NCBI GenBank assembly: GCA_007244375.1
Contig: SCVW01000034.1
Location: 224,768-288,767 of the forward strand
From: Smithella sp.
GTDB lineage: Bacteria; Desulfobacterota; Syntrophia; Syntrophales; Smithellaceae
DNA: 64,000 nucleotides
Reading direction: 5' to 3'
Shown here: in pieces, positions 35,735 to 45,974 of the stretch
How the letters are laid out: every line of letters starts with the position of its first letter
Numbering within the stretch: the first letter of the stretch is position 1
Notes under the pieces: generated by a model
The model's input: the letters and a program-made list of their open reading frames with translations, nothing else
What the model was told of the DNA's origin: nothing
Databases searched by the model: none
Made by a program: the position numbers and the translations under genes

Positions 35735-36697
35735 TTATTTCTTTAACTTCTTCTTGCCGAAAATCAGGTCCTGCTTTTCCATAAAGACTTCCGTATCCGG
35801 CGGCACGGAACTTGTCAGCCAGACGTTCCCACCGATTACCGACCGCGCTCCGACGACAGTCTCTCCACCTAGAATGGTAGCGTTGGCATAGATTATAACA
35901 TCATTTTCTATGGATGGATGTCGCTTTTTATTTCTTAAAAGCCGGCATTCCTTCTTGGAGAGAGATAACGCCCCCAGGGTAACACCCTGATAGATGCGTA
36001 CCCGGTTTCCTATTGATGCCGTCTCGCCAATGACCACACCTGTTCCGTGATCGATAAAAAAACTCTCACCGATAGTTGCTCCGGGATGGATGTCGATTCC
36101 TGTGCGACTGTGAGCGTATTCGGACATGATGCGGGGAAGTAAGGGCACCTTACTGCGCTGAAGTTTGTTGGCGATACGGTAAACCATTATCGCCCAAACT
36201 CCCGGATAACTGAATATTATTTCATCATAACTTTTTGCCGCCGGATCCCCATCATAGGCCGCGCGGATATCTTTGGCCAGAAGATTTCTCAATGCAGGCA
36301 ATTCGTTTAGAAATTCCACCGTTATCTTTTGACCTAGTTCCTCGCATTTTACACAGGGCTGATTATGACGAATACAATCATGCCTTATTGCCAGAATTAT
36401 TTGTTCGGATAAAACTTCGAAAAACGCTGTTACTTCCTGCCCTAAATAGTATTCCAGGTTTGTCTGGTCAAGCCTTGTACTGATGAAATAGCCTGGATAA
36501 AGAATAATCGCAGCACGTCGCAGAATATCGACAACTGCCACTCTGTTGGGTATTGGTTCGGCGCTGACATGATCGAAACATCCCTTGGTATCACATGATG
36601 ACACCAGTTTATCAACTACATGCGGTATTTCCGTTCTGGCATGAGTGATTATCTTTATTTTTTCTTTACATTCCTTGATTCGTTCAGACCGCTTCAT
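35735..36697 (-). CDS. cysE: Serine O-acetyltransferase
   Basis: Protein of 320 residues, longer than E. coli CysE because of an extended N-terminal helical part, as in the EpsC-type enzymes of anaerobes. The C-terminal left-handed beta helix has hexapeptide repeats: HPGATIGESFFIDHGTGVVI, GETASIGNRVRIYQGVTLGA. It makes O-acetylserine from serine and acetyl-CoA, the first step of cysteine synthesis. It follows nifS by 34 bases on the minus strand, supplying the substrate chain for Fe-S assembly. Confidence 0.93.
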   Translation of the reverse strand: MKRSERIKECKEKIKIITHARTEIPHVVDKLVSSCDTKGCFDHVSAEPIPNRVAVVDILRRAAIILYPGYFISTRLDQTNLEYYLGQEVTAFFEVLSEQIILAIRHDCIRHNQPCVKCEELGQKITVEFLNELPALRNLLAKDIRAAYDGDPAAKSYDEIIFSYPGVWAIMVYRIANKLQRSKVPLLPRIMSEYAHSRTGIDIHPGATIGESFFIDHGTGVVIGETASIGNRVRIYQGVTLGALSLSKKECRLLRNKKRHPSIENDVIIYANATILGGETVVGARSVIGGNVWLTSSVPPDTEVFMEKQDLIFGKKKLKK

Positions 36698-36731
36698 TTA
36701 TTGCATACCATAAGAACCTTTTCCGGATTGA

Positions 36732-37913
36732 TTAATTTCCCGCGCCGGAAGACTGCGAAGCATTCCAGAAAGGTGACATTTCTCTTAATCTTTCAATAAT
36801 CTCTGGCATTTTCTCAATTACAAAATCAATCTCTTTTTCAGTATTATAAATGCTTAAGCTGAATCTAATCGATCCGTGAGCCATGGTAAAAGGAACTCCC
36901 ATTGCTCTCAAAACATGAGAAGGTTGTAATGATCCCGACGTACATGCAGAACCTGATGACGCACATATGCCAAGCTCGTTCATAAGCAAGAGAATGGCTT
37001 CGCCTTCGACATATTCGAAACTGATATTCGTTGTATTGGGCAAACGGTTAGCGGTATCGCCGTTGACTCGGCTTTGGGGAATCCTTGCCAGAAGCTCTTT
37101 TTCCAACTTATCCCGCAGGCGTTTCACTTCCGTATTTTCTTTCTGCATATTTTTTCCCGCAAGTTCGCAAGCCATTCCCATACCTATAATACTGGGAGTA
37201 TTTTCGGTACCGCCACGACGTCCTTTCTCCTGATGTCCTCCGATAAGAAAAGGTGAATATTTTGTGCCACGACGCACATAGAGAATACCAATTCCTTTGG
37301 GTGCATGCAGCTTGTGACCCGATATGGATAGCATATCAATGACATTGTTTTTCATGTTGACGGGAATTTTACCCACACTTTGCACGGCATCCGTGTGAAA
37401 CAAAATTCCCCTTTCACGTGTCATTTGAGCTGCTTTTTCTACCGGGAAAATTACTCCGGTTTCATTGTTTCCCCACATCAAACTAACTATAGCAGTATCA
37501 GGTGTCAGATTTTTTTCCAGATTGTCCATATCCAACAGGCCATTTTTATCGACTGATAGTTCTGTAATCCTGTAACCTTGTGTAACCAATTGAGCACATA
37601 ATACATGAATTGCCGGATGCTCCACGCGACTGGTTATGATATGTTTTTTGTCCGGATGAATCGTCAACGCCGACCGGATGGCGGTATTATCACTTTCCGT
37701 ACCGCAACTGGTAAAAATAATTTCTTCCGGCATCGCACCCAAAAGCGTCGCAACCTGCTCACGCGCTGTGCGAATTTTCTGACCAACCTGACCGCCAAAA
37801 CTGTGCATACTTGAAGGATTACCGTAAAATTCACGAAAATAAGGCAACATGGCGTCCAGCACTTCTTCCGACACTTGAGTTGTAGCATTATTATCCAGGT
37901 AAATTACACTCAT
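36732..37913 (-). CDS. nifS: Cysteine desulfurase NifS
   Basis: PLP enzyme of 393 residues that takes sulfur from cysteine as a persulfide. PLP lysine is Lys201 in SISGHKLHAPKG. The active-site cysteine is Cys324 in CASSGSACTSGS, on the long loop of the NifS/IscS type. VEHPAIH and HTDAVQSVG are cofactor-binding parts. The ATG overlaps the nifU stop by four bases. Confidence 0.94.
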   Translation of the reverse strand: MSVIYLDNNATTQVSEEVLDAMLPYFREFYGNPSSMHSFGGQVGQKIRTAREQVATLLGAMPEEIIFTSCGTESDNTAIRSALTIHPDKKHIITSRVEHPAIHVLCAQLVTQGYRITELSVDKNGLLDMDNLEKNLTPDTAIVSLMWGNNETGVIFPVEKAAQMTRERGILFHTDAVQSVGKIPVNMKNNVIDMLSISGHKLHAPKGIGILYVRRGTKYSPFLIGGHQEKGRRGGTENTPSIIGMGMACELAGKNMQKENTEVKRLRDKLEKELLARIPQSRVNGDTANRLPNTTNISFEYVEGEAILLLMNELGICASSGSACTSGSLQPSHVLRAMGVPFTMAHGSIRFSLSIYNTEKEIDFVIEKMPEIIERLREMSPFWNASQSSGAGN

Positions 37914-38734
37914 TTGGCAACCTCCTCAACCTCTATGTCAGGCGAAACAAACTCTTTAAGCCGATGCTCCACAAAATGTTTCAGCGTTATATTTGAAGCT
38001 TTACAGGTAGAACAGGCTCCCCGGGTAGCCACAATTACCCTGTTACCGATGATGTCAATTATTTCTATGTCACCGCCGTCATGCTTGAGAGATGGTCTTA
38101 TTTCCCGTTCAATAGTTTCTTCAATCAGACGAATTTTTTGAATATTGGTAAGCTTCGGTTTGGTCTCAGTTTTCGGTTCACTCCGCACCTTTTCAATAAT
38201 CTGAGCGATGGCATCATGACACGAACCGCACCCGCCACCGGCTTTTGTGTAATTGGTTACATCCTCCACCGTGGCAAGATTATTTTCGCGTACCGCCCTC
38301 TCAATTTCCTTATCGGTTACACCAAAGCATTCACAAATAATTTTTGCGCCTTCTTCCAAAGGCGGAGCACCTCTATAATTTTCTATTGCCTTTTCCAGAG
38401 CCTGCTTCCCCATGACAGAACAGTGCATTTTCTCGTCCGGAAGCCCCCCCAGATAACCGGCTATATCCTGATTGGTAACTTTCAGTGCCTCATCCAATGT
38501 CATTCCTTTGATCATTTCCGTAAGAGCTGATGATGAAGCTATGGCGCTGGCACAGCCAAACGTCTTGAATTTAGCTTCTTTTATCCTTTTATTTTCATCC
38601 AGCTTAAATGTCAGTTTTAACGCATCACCACAGGCAAGCGACCCCACTTCCGCCACGCCATCCGGATTTTCGATTTCACCGACATTACGAGGATTAAGGA
38701 AGTGCTCTTTCACTTTATCCGTATATTCCCACAT
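37910..38734 (-). CDS. nifU: Fe-S cluster scaffold NifU (three-domain)
   Basis: Protein of 274 residues with all three NifU modules. The N-terminal IscU-like scaffold has Cys35, Cys61 and Cys105. The central BFD-like [2Fe-2S] domain has Cys134, Cys136, Cys169 and Cys172. The C-terminal Nfu domain has the CSTC pair Cys241/Cys244. AAAGGAGAC precedes the ATG. nifU-nifS-cysE is a typical housekeeping Fe-S operon in anaerobes without isc genes. No nitrogenase genes are near, so the name does not imply nitrogen fixation. Confidence 0.95.
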   Translation of the reverse strand: MWEYTDKVKEHFLNPRNVGEIENPDGVAEVGSLACGDALKLTFKLDENKRIKEAKFKTFGCASAIASSSALTEMIKGMTLDEALKVTNQDIAGYLGGLPDEKMHCSVMGKQALEKAIENYRGAPPLEEGAKIICECFGVTDKEIERAVRENNLATVEDVTNYTKAGGGCGSCHDAIAQIIEKVRSEPKTETKPKLTNIQKIRLIEETIEREIRPSLKHDGGDIEIIDIIGNRVIVATRGACSTCKASNITLKHFVEHRLKEFVSPDIEVEEVAK

Positions 38735-38992
38735 AAAAGTCTCCTTTTATTTTAACTAAATCGTTCATTGCTGAAATAACTAAGATTTTTTCGCTTTAAA
38801 TGCAAGCTGTTTTCAATAATATAAAGCAGTATAACATCCTGTCAATAAAAAAGCCCTCTTTTAAAATCATCTTTATTGAAGGCATTCTTCCGGTACACTT
38901 GCAAAACAATCCTTGACTATAACACCACTTGTTGTAAATAAACTGCAATTATTCCCTTGGAATAACCATCAACACCATAGGAGATAAAACAA

Positions 38993-39661
38993 ATGTACCT
39001 ACTCGGTATTAATGCCAGTCCCAGAGGTTCCAAGAGTCAAACCAAAAAACTCGTTAAAGCCGTTCTTGATGGAGCACATTCTCAGGGTGCGGCAGTAGAA
39101 CTGGTTGACCTTTGCCGGCTGAAGATGGAATATTGTAACGCCTGCGGAATTTGTTACGAGAGAGGGAAATGTGTACATAAGGATGATCTCCAAATTCTTT
39201 ACAAAAAAATACTTTCCGCAGACGGCCTTGTCATGGGTTCACCCGACTACTTCCACTCGGTAACTGCCCAAATGAAAACCCTGATTGACCGCATGGCCGA
39301 TACAGTTCACTGTCAATTACTGACCGGCAAATACACTGTTAATATAGCGACTTCGGGTGGCAAAGGACATTATAAACAAGTTCTCGATTATCTGAATGAA
39401 ATCATGCTGAACTTCGGCTCTTTTATTACCGGCAGTACCGGTGTATCTGCAAGAGAAGGAGAAAAAGTTTTAGCCAATACAGGAGCCAGGGCCTTCAGAC
39501 TTGGAGAAATTATTGTTGAGAATATCAATAAAAAGAAAATTTACGTAAAACAAAACAAACGATTAAAGGAAAACAAAAAATATTTTCAGGATTTGGTAAA
39601 ACTAAACAAAAACGAATGGAGACACGAATATAAATATTGGGAAAAACTTAACTGGAAATAA
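38993..39661 (+). CDS. Flavodoxin-fold NAD(P)H-dependent FMN reductase
   Basis: Protein of 222 residues, iron-sulfur flavoprotein-like family. The FMN loop is INASPRGSKSQTKKLV near the start. A cysteine cluster CNACGICYERGKCV (about residues 49-62) is compact, similar to the Fe-S motif of Isf-type flavoproteins, though without testing I cannot say whether a cluster binds. GSPDYFHSVTAQMKTLIDRM is the second FMN-contact segment. The GNAT gene follows after nine bases. AGGAG precedes the ATG. Confidence 0.85.
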   Translation: MYLLGINASPRGSKSQTKKLVKAVLDGAHSQGAAVELVDLCRLKMEYCNACGICYERGKCVHKDDLQILYKKILSADGLVMGSPDYFHSVTAQMKTLIDRMADTVHCQLLTGKYTVNIATSGGKGHYKQVLDYLNEIMLNFGSFITGSTGVSAREGEKVLANTGARAFRLGEIIVENINKKKIYVKQNKRLKENKKYFQDLVKLNKNEWRHEYKYWEKLNWK

Positions 39662-39670
39662 TATTAACAT

Positions 39671-40264
39671 ATGAAAAATAAAATAAGGAAGGCATCTTCC
39701 GATGATACGTTTCGCTTAGCGGCTTCATTGGCCAAGGCATTCGACGACGATCCAATTATAAACTGGCTTGTTCGGAAGGATAAAAAAAGAGCGGAAGGAA
39801 TAAATCTTCTGTTCCAATCATGTATTAAAGATTTGTGTCTTCAACATGAACATTTATTTATGACCGAAGATTGCAGCGGAGGAGCTTTATGGTATCCACC
39901 CGGAACTTCAGAAATAGGCTACATAAAACAATTGTCCCTTATACCCAAGATGATTCCAGTTGTCGCCTGGACAGGATTGTTACGCCTGGCAAGAACGCTG
40001 GCTAAAGACCCACCCGAAAAAAATTATTACTACCTGCAGTTTATAGGAGTAATTCCCGGGAATCAAGGCAAGGGCGTGGGCAAGGCTTTGATAAAACCGG
40101 TGCTGGATATATGCGACCGTGAAAACTGCGGAGCATTCCTGAAATGCTCGAAAGAAACAAACATTCCCTTTTATAGAAACTTCGGATTTACCGTTACCAA
40201 AAAAACCTTTTTCGGCAAAGATTCACCGCCACTCTGGCTGATGTGGAGAAGCCCTAAAATATAA
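39671..40264 (+). CDS. GNAT family N-acetyltransferase
   Basis: Protein of 197 residues with the acetyl-CoA-binding signature IGVIPGNQGKGVGKALIKPV (about 123-143). The N-terminal half (SSDDTFRLAASLAKAFDDDP) and the end (NIPFYRNFGF) fit the GNAT fold. Substrate unknown. It lies nine bases after the flavodoxin-like gene on the same strand, so they are probably co-transcribed. Confidence 0.85.
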   Translation: MKNKIRKASSDDTFRLAASLAKAFDDDPIINWLVRKDKKRAEGINLLFQSCIKDLCLQHEHLFMTEDCSGGALWYPPGTSEIGYIKQLSLIPKMIPVVAWTGLLRLARTLAKDPPEKNYYYLQFIGVIPGNQGKGVGKALIKPVLDICDRENCGAFLKCSKETNIPFYRNFGFTVTKKTFFGKDSPPLWLMWRSPKI

Positions 40265-40281
40265 ATCTATACCTTGTGCGT

Positions 40282-40575
40282 CTATTTACAAGATTCTGTT
40301 GAATTCAGACGGCTCCAATAAATATGTTGTAAAAAGAGTCGCAGGGATAAAACAGTCCAAATGCAAAACCCAATAACGGCAGGAATTAACACATATCGTG
40401 TGGTAGAAAACAAAGGGTAAAAAATTAAATATGCAACAGCAGCCGAAAGAATTCCACCTATGATATAAAGTAGCGCGCCAATAATCCAGACGCCCTTTAT
40501 ACGGGTAATGCCATAACAAGCTGCGATAATCGCAAGGGTCACAATGATGGGATAAATGATTATGTCTGGCACCAT
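40282..40575 (-). CDS. Hypothetical membrane protein
   Basis: Protein of 97 residues with three hydrophobic helices (about 4-22, 28-52 and 60-80). The start at 40575 is chosen because GGAGG lies eight bases upstream; the apparent earlier TTG start overlaps that site. No family recognised. It is convergent with the GNAT gene and lies just outside the CRISPR locus. Confidence 0.6.
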   Translation of the reverse strand: MVPDIIIYPIIVTLAIIAACYGITRIKGVWIIGALLYIIGGILSAAVAYLIFYPLFSTTRYVLIPAVIGFCIWTVLSLRLFLQHIYWSRLNSTESCK

Positions 40576-40745
40576 GAGTATTGCCTCCAATTTACCTCCC
40601 GTCCTTTACACCGCTGCCATTCCCGACTCATTGTCCGGTGTATGCCTGGATAATCGGGAATCCATAACAACTAAAATAAATATAGTTTCCCATTTACTCT
40701 CGTAATTCAATTTTAAACTTCTTTATACGGATATGATTATTTTAA

Positions 40746-40976
40746 GTTTCAATCCACGCGCCCACGTGGGGCGCGACCTTAAGTCTACTGGGTGAACATC
40801 TATATTAACGTTGTTTCAATCCACGCGCCCACGTGGGGCGCGACTTGTAGAGGACGAAACAGCTATCAGGCCACAAATGTTTCAATCCACGCGCCCACGT
40901 GGGGCGCGACTTGTAGAGGACGAAACAGCTATCAGGCCACAAATGTTTCAATCCACGCGCCCACGTGGGGCGCGAC
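40746..40976 (-). CRISPR. Type I-C CRISPR array, 4 repeats and 3 spacers
   Basis: Four identical 32-base repeats (40746-40777, 40813-40844, 40879-40910, 40945-40976). On the plus strand each reads GTTTCAATCC ... GGGGCGCGAC, with an internal palindrome CGCGCCCACGTGGGGCGCG. Spacers are 35, 34 and 34 bases (40778-40812, 40845-40878, 40911-40944). The last two are identical. The repeat matches the I-C class, whose crRNA handle comes from the ...ATTGAAAC end, so transcription runs on the minus strand from the leader next to cas2. The duplicated spacer is at the leader end. Confidence 0.97.
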
Positions 40977-41226
40977 TGTTTCAAATTAACTAATTACAAA
41001 TACTATAATAATTTTACTCTTACCGCGATTAATGTCTTTTAGGATTTTTCCTATATTCAATTTTCAAAGAGCAATTTGAAATACATAAATATTTCTGCAA
41101 GTTAATGTATCCGCGAACCTTATTAACAATTACTGTCAGCTTATGGTTCGCGGCATTCTTTTTTCAATAAAAAAATTTCTCCCCATCATCGCTGGACTAT
41201 GGCCTTCGATCAAGATAACCACATAA
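40977..41226 (-). promoter_or_regulatory. Probable CRISPR leader
   Basis: AT-rich stretch of 250 bases between the cas2 stop and the leader-proximal repeat, without a credible gene. Its place and the orientation of the repeat make it the leader, with the array promoter and integration signals. No specific motif identified. Confidence 0.6.
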
Positions 41227-41517
41227 TTACACAATCAGCGGTCCTTCCTGATCAACTGTCTTTTTTGCGCCGATATGCTCCACACGCCTTCGCCAATTAG
41301 ATCCTAAAAAATAAAACCGCAGACTGTCTTCTTCATCATTTATTTCTTTAATCAGACGCTCACGCAAAACAGTCCATTGTGCCGGGTCAACTATGCATTC
41401 AAACACGGAATACTGCACACGCTGGCCATAATCCTGACATGCCTTAGCCACACGCCGCAATCGCTTCGGTCCTCTCTCATCATTCATCGCCACATCGTAA
41501 CTGACCAGCACAAGCAT
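41227..41517 (-). CDS. cas2: CRISPR-associated endonuclease Cas2
   Basis: Protein of 96 residues with the ferredoxin fold of Cas2. It begins MLVLVSYDVAMNDERGPKRL with the conserved Asp8 of the first strand, and QYSVFECIVDPAQWTVL in the middle. Together with Cas1 it forms the spacer integration complex. It is the last gene of the cas operon, 12 bases after cas1. Confidence 0.96.
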   Translation of the reverse strand: MLVLVSYDVAMNDERGPKRLRRVAKACQDYGQRVQYSVFECIVDPAQWTVLRERLIKEINDEEDSLRFYFLGSNWRRRVEHIGAKKTVDQEGPLIV

Positions 41518-41529
41518 CTTCGATTCTCC

Positions 41530-42561
41530 TTATTTCCAGATAAATGGCGGATAGCCGTCCAGATCACCCCGCAAGCATCGCGCCAGAAGCATGGACTGGA
41601 CATGAAACAATAATCCGATGTTTATTTTTTCATCCAGAAAAGGATGATATATTTCTTCCTGCTTTCTTTCCTGATAGGCCACAAGCAATGTTTTTCTTGT
41701 TTCATCATTCATCATCACCGCGCCCGCTTCCGTTTTATTAAAACCTTTGTCCTGCACCTGCCGCAAATTGATCAAAGAAAGAGCCAAACGATCCGCAAGA
41801 AATGGACGGAACTCTTCCATTAAATCCAAAGCCAGGCTGGGCCTTCCCGGCCTGTCACGATGCAAAAAACCAACCGCCGGATCAAGACCGACCGCCTCCA
41901 GTGCGGAGCGGCAATCATGCACAAGCAGTGTATAAAGGAAAGACAGCAGACAATTCACATTATCCAGCGGCGGGCGGCGATTGCGTTCCTGAAAAGCGAA
42001 ACTTTCCTTTTGCGCAACAATTAAATTATCAAAAATACCGAAATAAGTATGCGCGGCGTCGCCTTCTAAACCGCGCACGGAATCAAGAGACTGATTTAAT
42101 CCCAGTGATTTTAACGAGCTATTGAGTACAGCAATACTTCGGGTTAAATCAGCGTCACTCATTTTCTCCGAATGATCTCTCAGCGCACGTTGTAACACCG
42201 TCCGGCAGTTGGCAATCTTACCGGTGACAAAAGCCTTCGCCATCTGTGCTGAATATTCCTGATCATCCGCAAAACGATATTGCTGGCGGCGCAACAATAC
42301 ATTGCCGGATACCGGCCCCTGCACACGAGCCAGAAAACGGCCATACTCTGACAAAAAACTGATGCCTACTCCGTTTTCACCGCAAAATCCCATCAGAAAC
42401 GGACTGCAAGACACATTGCCGAAGCAGACAATACCGCCAATCGTATGTACTGGCACGCGCAAACGAACTTCCTGATCAATCTTGACCGTGACCGTTTCGC
42501 CTTCCTTGGCAAGATAAGCGCCCTGTGTTGTCACATACAAAGTATTAAGTAGTTTTTTCAT
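41530..42561 (-). CDS. cas1: CRISPR-associated integrase Cas1 (type I-C)
   Basis: Cas1 of 343 residues. Candidate metal ligands are a Glu in RGLEGDAAHTYFGIFD, His in VGFLHRDRPGRPSLALDL and the Asp/Glu of LMEEFRPFLADR. It inserts new spacers at the leader end of the array with Cas2; Cas4 in this subtype selects and trims prespacers. The start overlaps the cas4 stop by four bases. Confidence 0.96.
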   Translation of the reverse strand: MKKLLNTLYVTTQGAYLAKEGETVTVKIDQEVRLRVPVHTIGGIVCFGNVSCSPFLMGFCGENGVGISFLSEYGRFLARVQGPVSGNVLLRRQQYRFADDQEYSAQMAKAFVTGKIANCRTVLQRALRDHSEKMSDADLTRSIAVLNSSLKSLGLNQSLDSVRGLEGDAAHTYFGIFDNLIVAQKESFAFQERNRRPPLDNVNCLLSFLYTLLVHDCRSALEAVGLDPAVGFLHRDRPGRPSLALDLMEEFRPFLADRLALSLINLRQVQDKGFNKTEAGAVMMNDETRKTLLVAYQERKQEEIYHPFLDEKINIGLLFHVQSMLLARCLRGDLDGYPPFIWK

Positions 42562-43211
42562 GTTTCATCCAGCATTCGTTTTAAATAACTTTCGACCGTC
42601 CTCTTTTTCTGTATCGTCTTCGGCATACATTCGGCCATTAGTGAACAGCTTTCACAACGATTGGTATAGACCGGCGCGGGGGTAATTCCTGCATCAATTA
42701 ACTCATGTGTTTTTTGCGCCGCATCCTGTGTTTCACGACGCAATGCTTCATCAAAATCAACATCAAGACGCCGTCTGGTCTTCCCATAGAAAAGCGCACC
42801 TGCCGGAATATGAACATTCAGCATTTCTTCCAGGCAAATTGCCTGCGCACAAAGCTGGATTTTATCACTGTCGTCAGGTTTTGGTTTGCCCCGTTTGTAT
42901 TCAACAGGAAAGGCTTGCCATGTCCCATCATTCTGCCGGTGATATTCAATAACATCTGCCTTGCCGATCAGCCCCAGCCGCAAAGAGCGCAATGACGCGC
43001 CGTGTTCTATGCGCACATCGCCCCTCGATTCATCGCCTTCATCATGCACATGCTCATGCATGATCCGGCCTTCGGCGGTAAAAATATTCTCCTCCCACAT
43101 TTGTTCAATATGGATAAGCGCACAGCGGCGCGGACAGTAAGCGTATTGTGTCAAAGCTGAGATTGGCACTAGTTCCTCAGGTTCATAACGAATCAAGCTT
43201 TCATCTGGCAT
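42558..43211 (-). CDS. cas4: CRISPR-associated exonuclease Cas4
   Basis: Cas4/Dna2-type nuclease of 217 residues. The first cluster Cys lies in YAYCPRRCALIH and the last three in CESCSLMAEC, together giving the [4Fe-4S] set. The nuclease core shows GKADVIEYHR (Asp), PVEYKRGKP (the E-x-K) and the QLCAQAICLEE helix. It helps define PAM and length of spacers. It starts four bases after cas7. Confidence 0.95.
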   Translation of the reverse strand: MPDESLIRYEPEELVPISALTQYAYCPRRCALIHIEQMWEENIFTAEGRIMHEHVHDEGDESRGDVRIEHGASLRSLRLGLIGKADVIEYHRQNDGTWQAFPVEYKRGKPKPDDSDKIQLCAQAICLEEMLNVHIPAGALFYGKTRRRLDVDFDEALRRETQDAAQKTHELIDAGITPAPVYTNRCESCSLMAECMPKTIQKKRTVESYLKRMLDET

Positions 43212-43215
43212 TCTC

Positions 43216-44217
43216 TCAAACCTTAATTAAACTGCTCTTTGTATTATCCCATATCCATAGTTCCACTCCGGCAGGAAGGTTTTCCTTCTTTATATTAACC
43301 GAATAATGCGTAAATTTACGTGCTGCCGTCACATTATCCTTTGCCATTGCGTTATCGTCCTTCTGGATTTCTACCACCTTGCCGAGGTCAAGAAGCGCAT
43401 GCGCTGGTGCGCATCCAAGCATGGCTTGTCGGACTTTCTGATCCGCATTTGTGTCAGTGCCAACATGTTTGAATACATAGAGACCTCGACATGACATCAT
43501 CCCTTTGCTGGCGGATCGGTCATGGTCATACATATTGGCGAGCGCTTCCCAAAGGTTTTTGAGATCGTCATCAGAAAATTCCGTGCCTTTGGCAAGGTTA
43601 GCACTGATGAAGCCTTTAGCAACAAAAAGTCCGTAAGGTATTAGTGCCTTGCGGCCCATTGTGCGGAGTTTATCTTCTTCCTGTTCATTTTCCCACTTCT
43701 CATAATCTTCCATTGTTTTCGCGCCGTTCACTTTTTCCGCCACTGCCATGCGTGTTATCGATGCATCCATAGGAAGAATTGGATCAACAGAGCGGGCAAA
43801 GGAGAACTGAACTGGTCCTCTAACTTGTCCAGCATTGGCGCCAGTGCTCATAACAGCGCCAAAAGTCCGAACATCGTAAAATGTCTTGCACATCCATTCA
43901 CGAGCGCTGCCAACTTGCTTGCGGTTTCCGCCCCCTTCCGGTTTGCCATCTGTTTCTTGGTGAGCTTTTGTTATATATTTATTTAAATTGCTAGCATGCT
44001 GGATGTAAATAGCGTTTGGTTTGGCTTTTTCAATATCGTTCCCATATTTTTCTTGCATAAAATTCCGGACACGCCGCTTTAAGGCGACATCAGAAACAAG
44101 TCCATGCATATCTTCCGGGTCAATTCTTGGGCTGTTGCCAGCGTCCGGGTCACCGTTCGGGTTGCCATTTTCACAGTCAAACATATAAAGAAATTCATAT
44201 CGGTTTTGAATGCTCAT
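43216..44217 (-). CDS. cas7c: Type I-C Cascade backbone subunit Cas7c (Csd2)
   Basis: Protein of 333 residues of the Csd2/Csh2 RAMP group. It begins with [20 protein letters not shown], the signature of the family, and later has [20 protein letters not shown]. Several copies coat the crRNA spacer. The start overlaps the cas8c stop by four bases. Confidence 0.95.
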   Translation of the reverse strand: MSIQNRYEFLYMFDCENGNPNGDPDAGNSPRIDPEDMHGLVSDVALKRRVRNFMQEKYGNDIEKAKPNAIYIQHASNLNKYITKAHQETDGKPEGGGNRKQVGSAREWMCKTFYDVRTFGAVMSTGANAGQVRGPVQFSFARSVDPILPMDASITRMAVAEKVNGAKTMEDYEKWENEQEEDKLRTMGRKALIPYGLFVAKGFISANLAKGTEFSDDDLKNLWEALANMYDHDRSASKGMMSCRGLYVFKHVGTDTNADQKVRQAMLGCAPAHALLDLGKVVEIQKDDNAMAKDNVTAARKFTHYSVNIKKENLPAGVELWIWDNTKSSLIKV

Positions 44218-45974
44218 ACTTTTTCTCCTTTGATTGGTTCGTTGGTGTTGTTTTTCTTACCCGCACGATTGGCGGCAATCTGCTGATAATATCCGAGAGC
44301 AAAAAGTGTCTGTTGCTCAAGATTAAGGGTTGTCGGAATATAGTCTTTTATATGGCTCCATATTTCGGCAATCTGGTCTTCATACCAAAAGGCAAGTCCA
44401 CTATCTAGTTTGTTAAGATGGTTTTTGGAATTTCCGATTAGGCGGCCAAGAGTTAGACCAGGTGTTTGGCTTGCAGCTACATAATAGCGTTGGACTATGC
44501 CTGCGCCAACATCCGGCAATGCGGCACGTTGCAGACTAGCAAGCATTGCCAGAAGACGTCCACATTGATAGGCTGGTGCAGGATGTTCCTTGTTTAAATA
44601 GGCACTCATACTGTGATTTCCTCCTTTGCGAATGAAATATGCTTTGATTAAGCCCATGCGGGCATGATTAAATGATTTGTCATCAATGAGGTCGGCGCGG
44701 AAACGGGCCAATGCTTGCGCAATGAATGGTTGTGGTATCGGCAACCCCGCCAACGCTACACGCCAAAGCGTTGCTGCCGTTGGTGCAGGCAAGTCTTTCA
44801 AGTCCCTAACAATTGCCCCGCATACAGCCATGAATTTTGGATCACGGGCAAGATTATTGCCATCTCTGTCAATAATCTCTAAATCTGAAAACCATTGTTC
44901 AATTTTGCGAATTAACTCTTCAAAACTACCTTCTATCCAGTCACGAACCATTACCCTCCCAGACGCACCGGATATCGTCAATGCAAAGTAACGATTATTG
45001 GTTGGTGTTGGTCGTTGTCCAGTGCGCAATGCTTCGAGAATCTGCTTGGCAGAACCTAAGGCAGCTGCTTCCGTGATCTCCGGTGGTTCAAAAAGAAAAG
45101 CCAATGGGTCGTTTTCTTGTGTTACTGTTTCTTTGAACCAATGGACTACTAATGTATTTGCCAATTTCCGCGAATGATTTTTGATCAAGTAATTTAGGAC
45201 ATCAACATATTTACGAGCAGCTACCTCGCTCATAGCGGCATTGCGCGCCTGCTCCAAACCAAATGAGCAAAAGGCATCTTTATCGAAGCCAACCATGACA
45301 TCGCCCATGCTAAGGCCACCAACACCTGAAAGACCAGTGATCTTTGGGGTTGTGGATACTGGTTCAAGAATCTGACCAGTCAGATAACAGATCATGTTGT
45401 TGGTTTTCTGAGATGACTTTCTAGTTTTCTCTTTTTCTCCAAATTTTACCTTTGATTTGTCTTTATCGCGCCAGTTACGCCACCAGTTCAAAATTGCATA
45501 ATTTTGCAAAGGATCTTCTCCAGCAATACGCCAACTTAACCAGTCAGTCGGTTTGGCTTTTTCCTTTCCAAATCTTTCGCGTAACAGTGCCAGTTGATTT
45601 TCATCGCTGATAAAAGTAGTTAAAGATACTAGATCAGGAACAGCAATGGCGGCCTGCCGCAACATTTCTTTGAAATATTTATGCTTTTCTTCTGTTCCGG
45701 CTATCTTCTTGGAATCTTCATTGGTTTTGAATAAGAGGACAACCGTCTGCAACGTTTCCACAAGAAAATGAGCGCGGCCACCGGCAACCATATTGTGCAT
45801 TTCAGGACATTTTGATACTTGCTCACCCTTGTTATCTCCCAAAGGCAATACGTTGATAAGCTTGCCGTTGGTTGATATTTCAACGAGCCAGCGTATTGTT
45901 CTTGTGGTAAAGCCTGGTTCTGAGGGAGGCAGTTCAGGGGGATCATATTTAATAAGCTCGTGTAGCATCAGCAA
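44214..45974 (-). CDS. cas8c: Type I-C Cascade large subunit Cas8c (Csd1)
   Basis: Protein of 586 residues of the Csd1 family. Recognisable blocks are [20 protein letters not shown] near the start, [20 protein letters not shown] in the middle and [15 protein letters not shown] and [13 protein letters not shown] segments later. Cas8c recognises PAM, and in I-C systems its C terminus is also made as a separate Cas11 from an internal start; such a start would be expected in the last 130 codons, but I have not pinned it. It overlaps cas5 by seven bases. Confidence 0.94.
   Translation of the reverse strand: MLMLHELIKYDPPELPPSEPGFTTRTIRWLVEISTNGKLINVLPLGDNKGEQVSKCPEMHNMVAGGRAHFLVETLQTVVLLFKTNEDSKKIAGTEEKHKYFKEMLRQAAIAVPDLVSLTTFISDENQLALLRERFGKEKAKPTDWLSWRIAGEDPLQNYAILNWWRNWRDKDKSKVKFGEKEKTRKSSQKTNNMICYLTGQILEPVSTTPKITGLSGVGGLSMGDVMVGFDKDAFCSFGLEQARNAAMSEVAARKYVDVLNYLIKNHSRKLANTLVVHWFKETVTQENDPLAFLFEPPEITEAAALGSAKQILEALRTGQRPTPTNNRYFALTISGASGRVMVRDWIEGSFEELIRKIEQWFSDLEIIDRDGNNLARDPKFMAVCGAIVRDLKDLPAPTAATLWRVALAGLPIPQPFIAQALARFRADLIDDKSFNHARMGLIKAYFIRKGGNHSMSAYLNKEHPAPAYQCGRLLAMLASLQRAALPDVGAGIVQRYYVAASQTPGLTLGRLIGNSKNHLNKLDSGLAFWYEDQIAEIWSHIKDYIPTTLNLEQQTLFALGYYQQIAANRAGKKNNTNEPIKGEKV

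Noticed and set aside
38842..38879. Inverted repeat TCAATAAA / TTTATTGA upstream of nifU
   Set aside because: AT-only arms with a large loop; not a terminator, and no IscR-like site could be identified.
40792..40989. Open frames coding a repeated STHAPTWGA-like peptide
   Set aside because: They lie wholly in the CRISPR array, and the repetition comes from its repeats and duplicate spacer.
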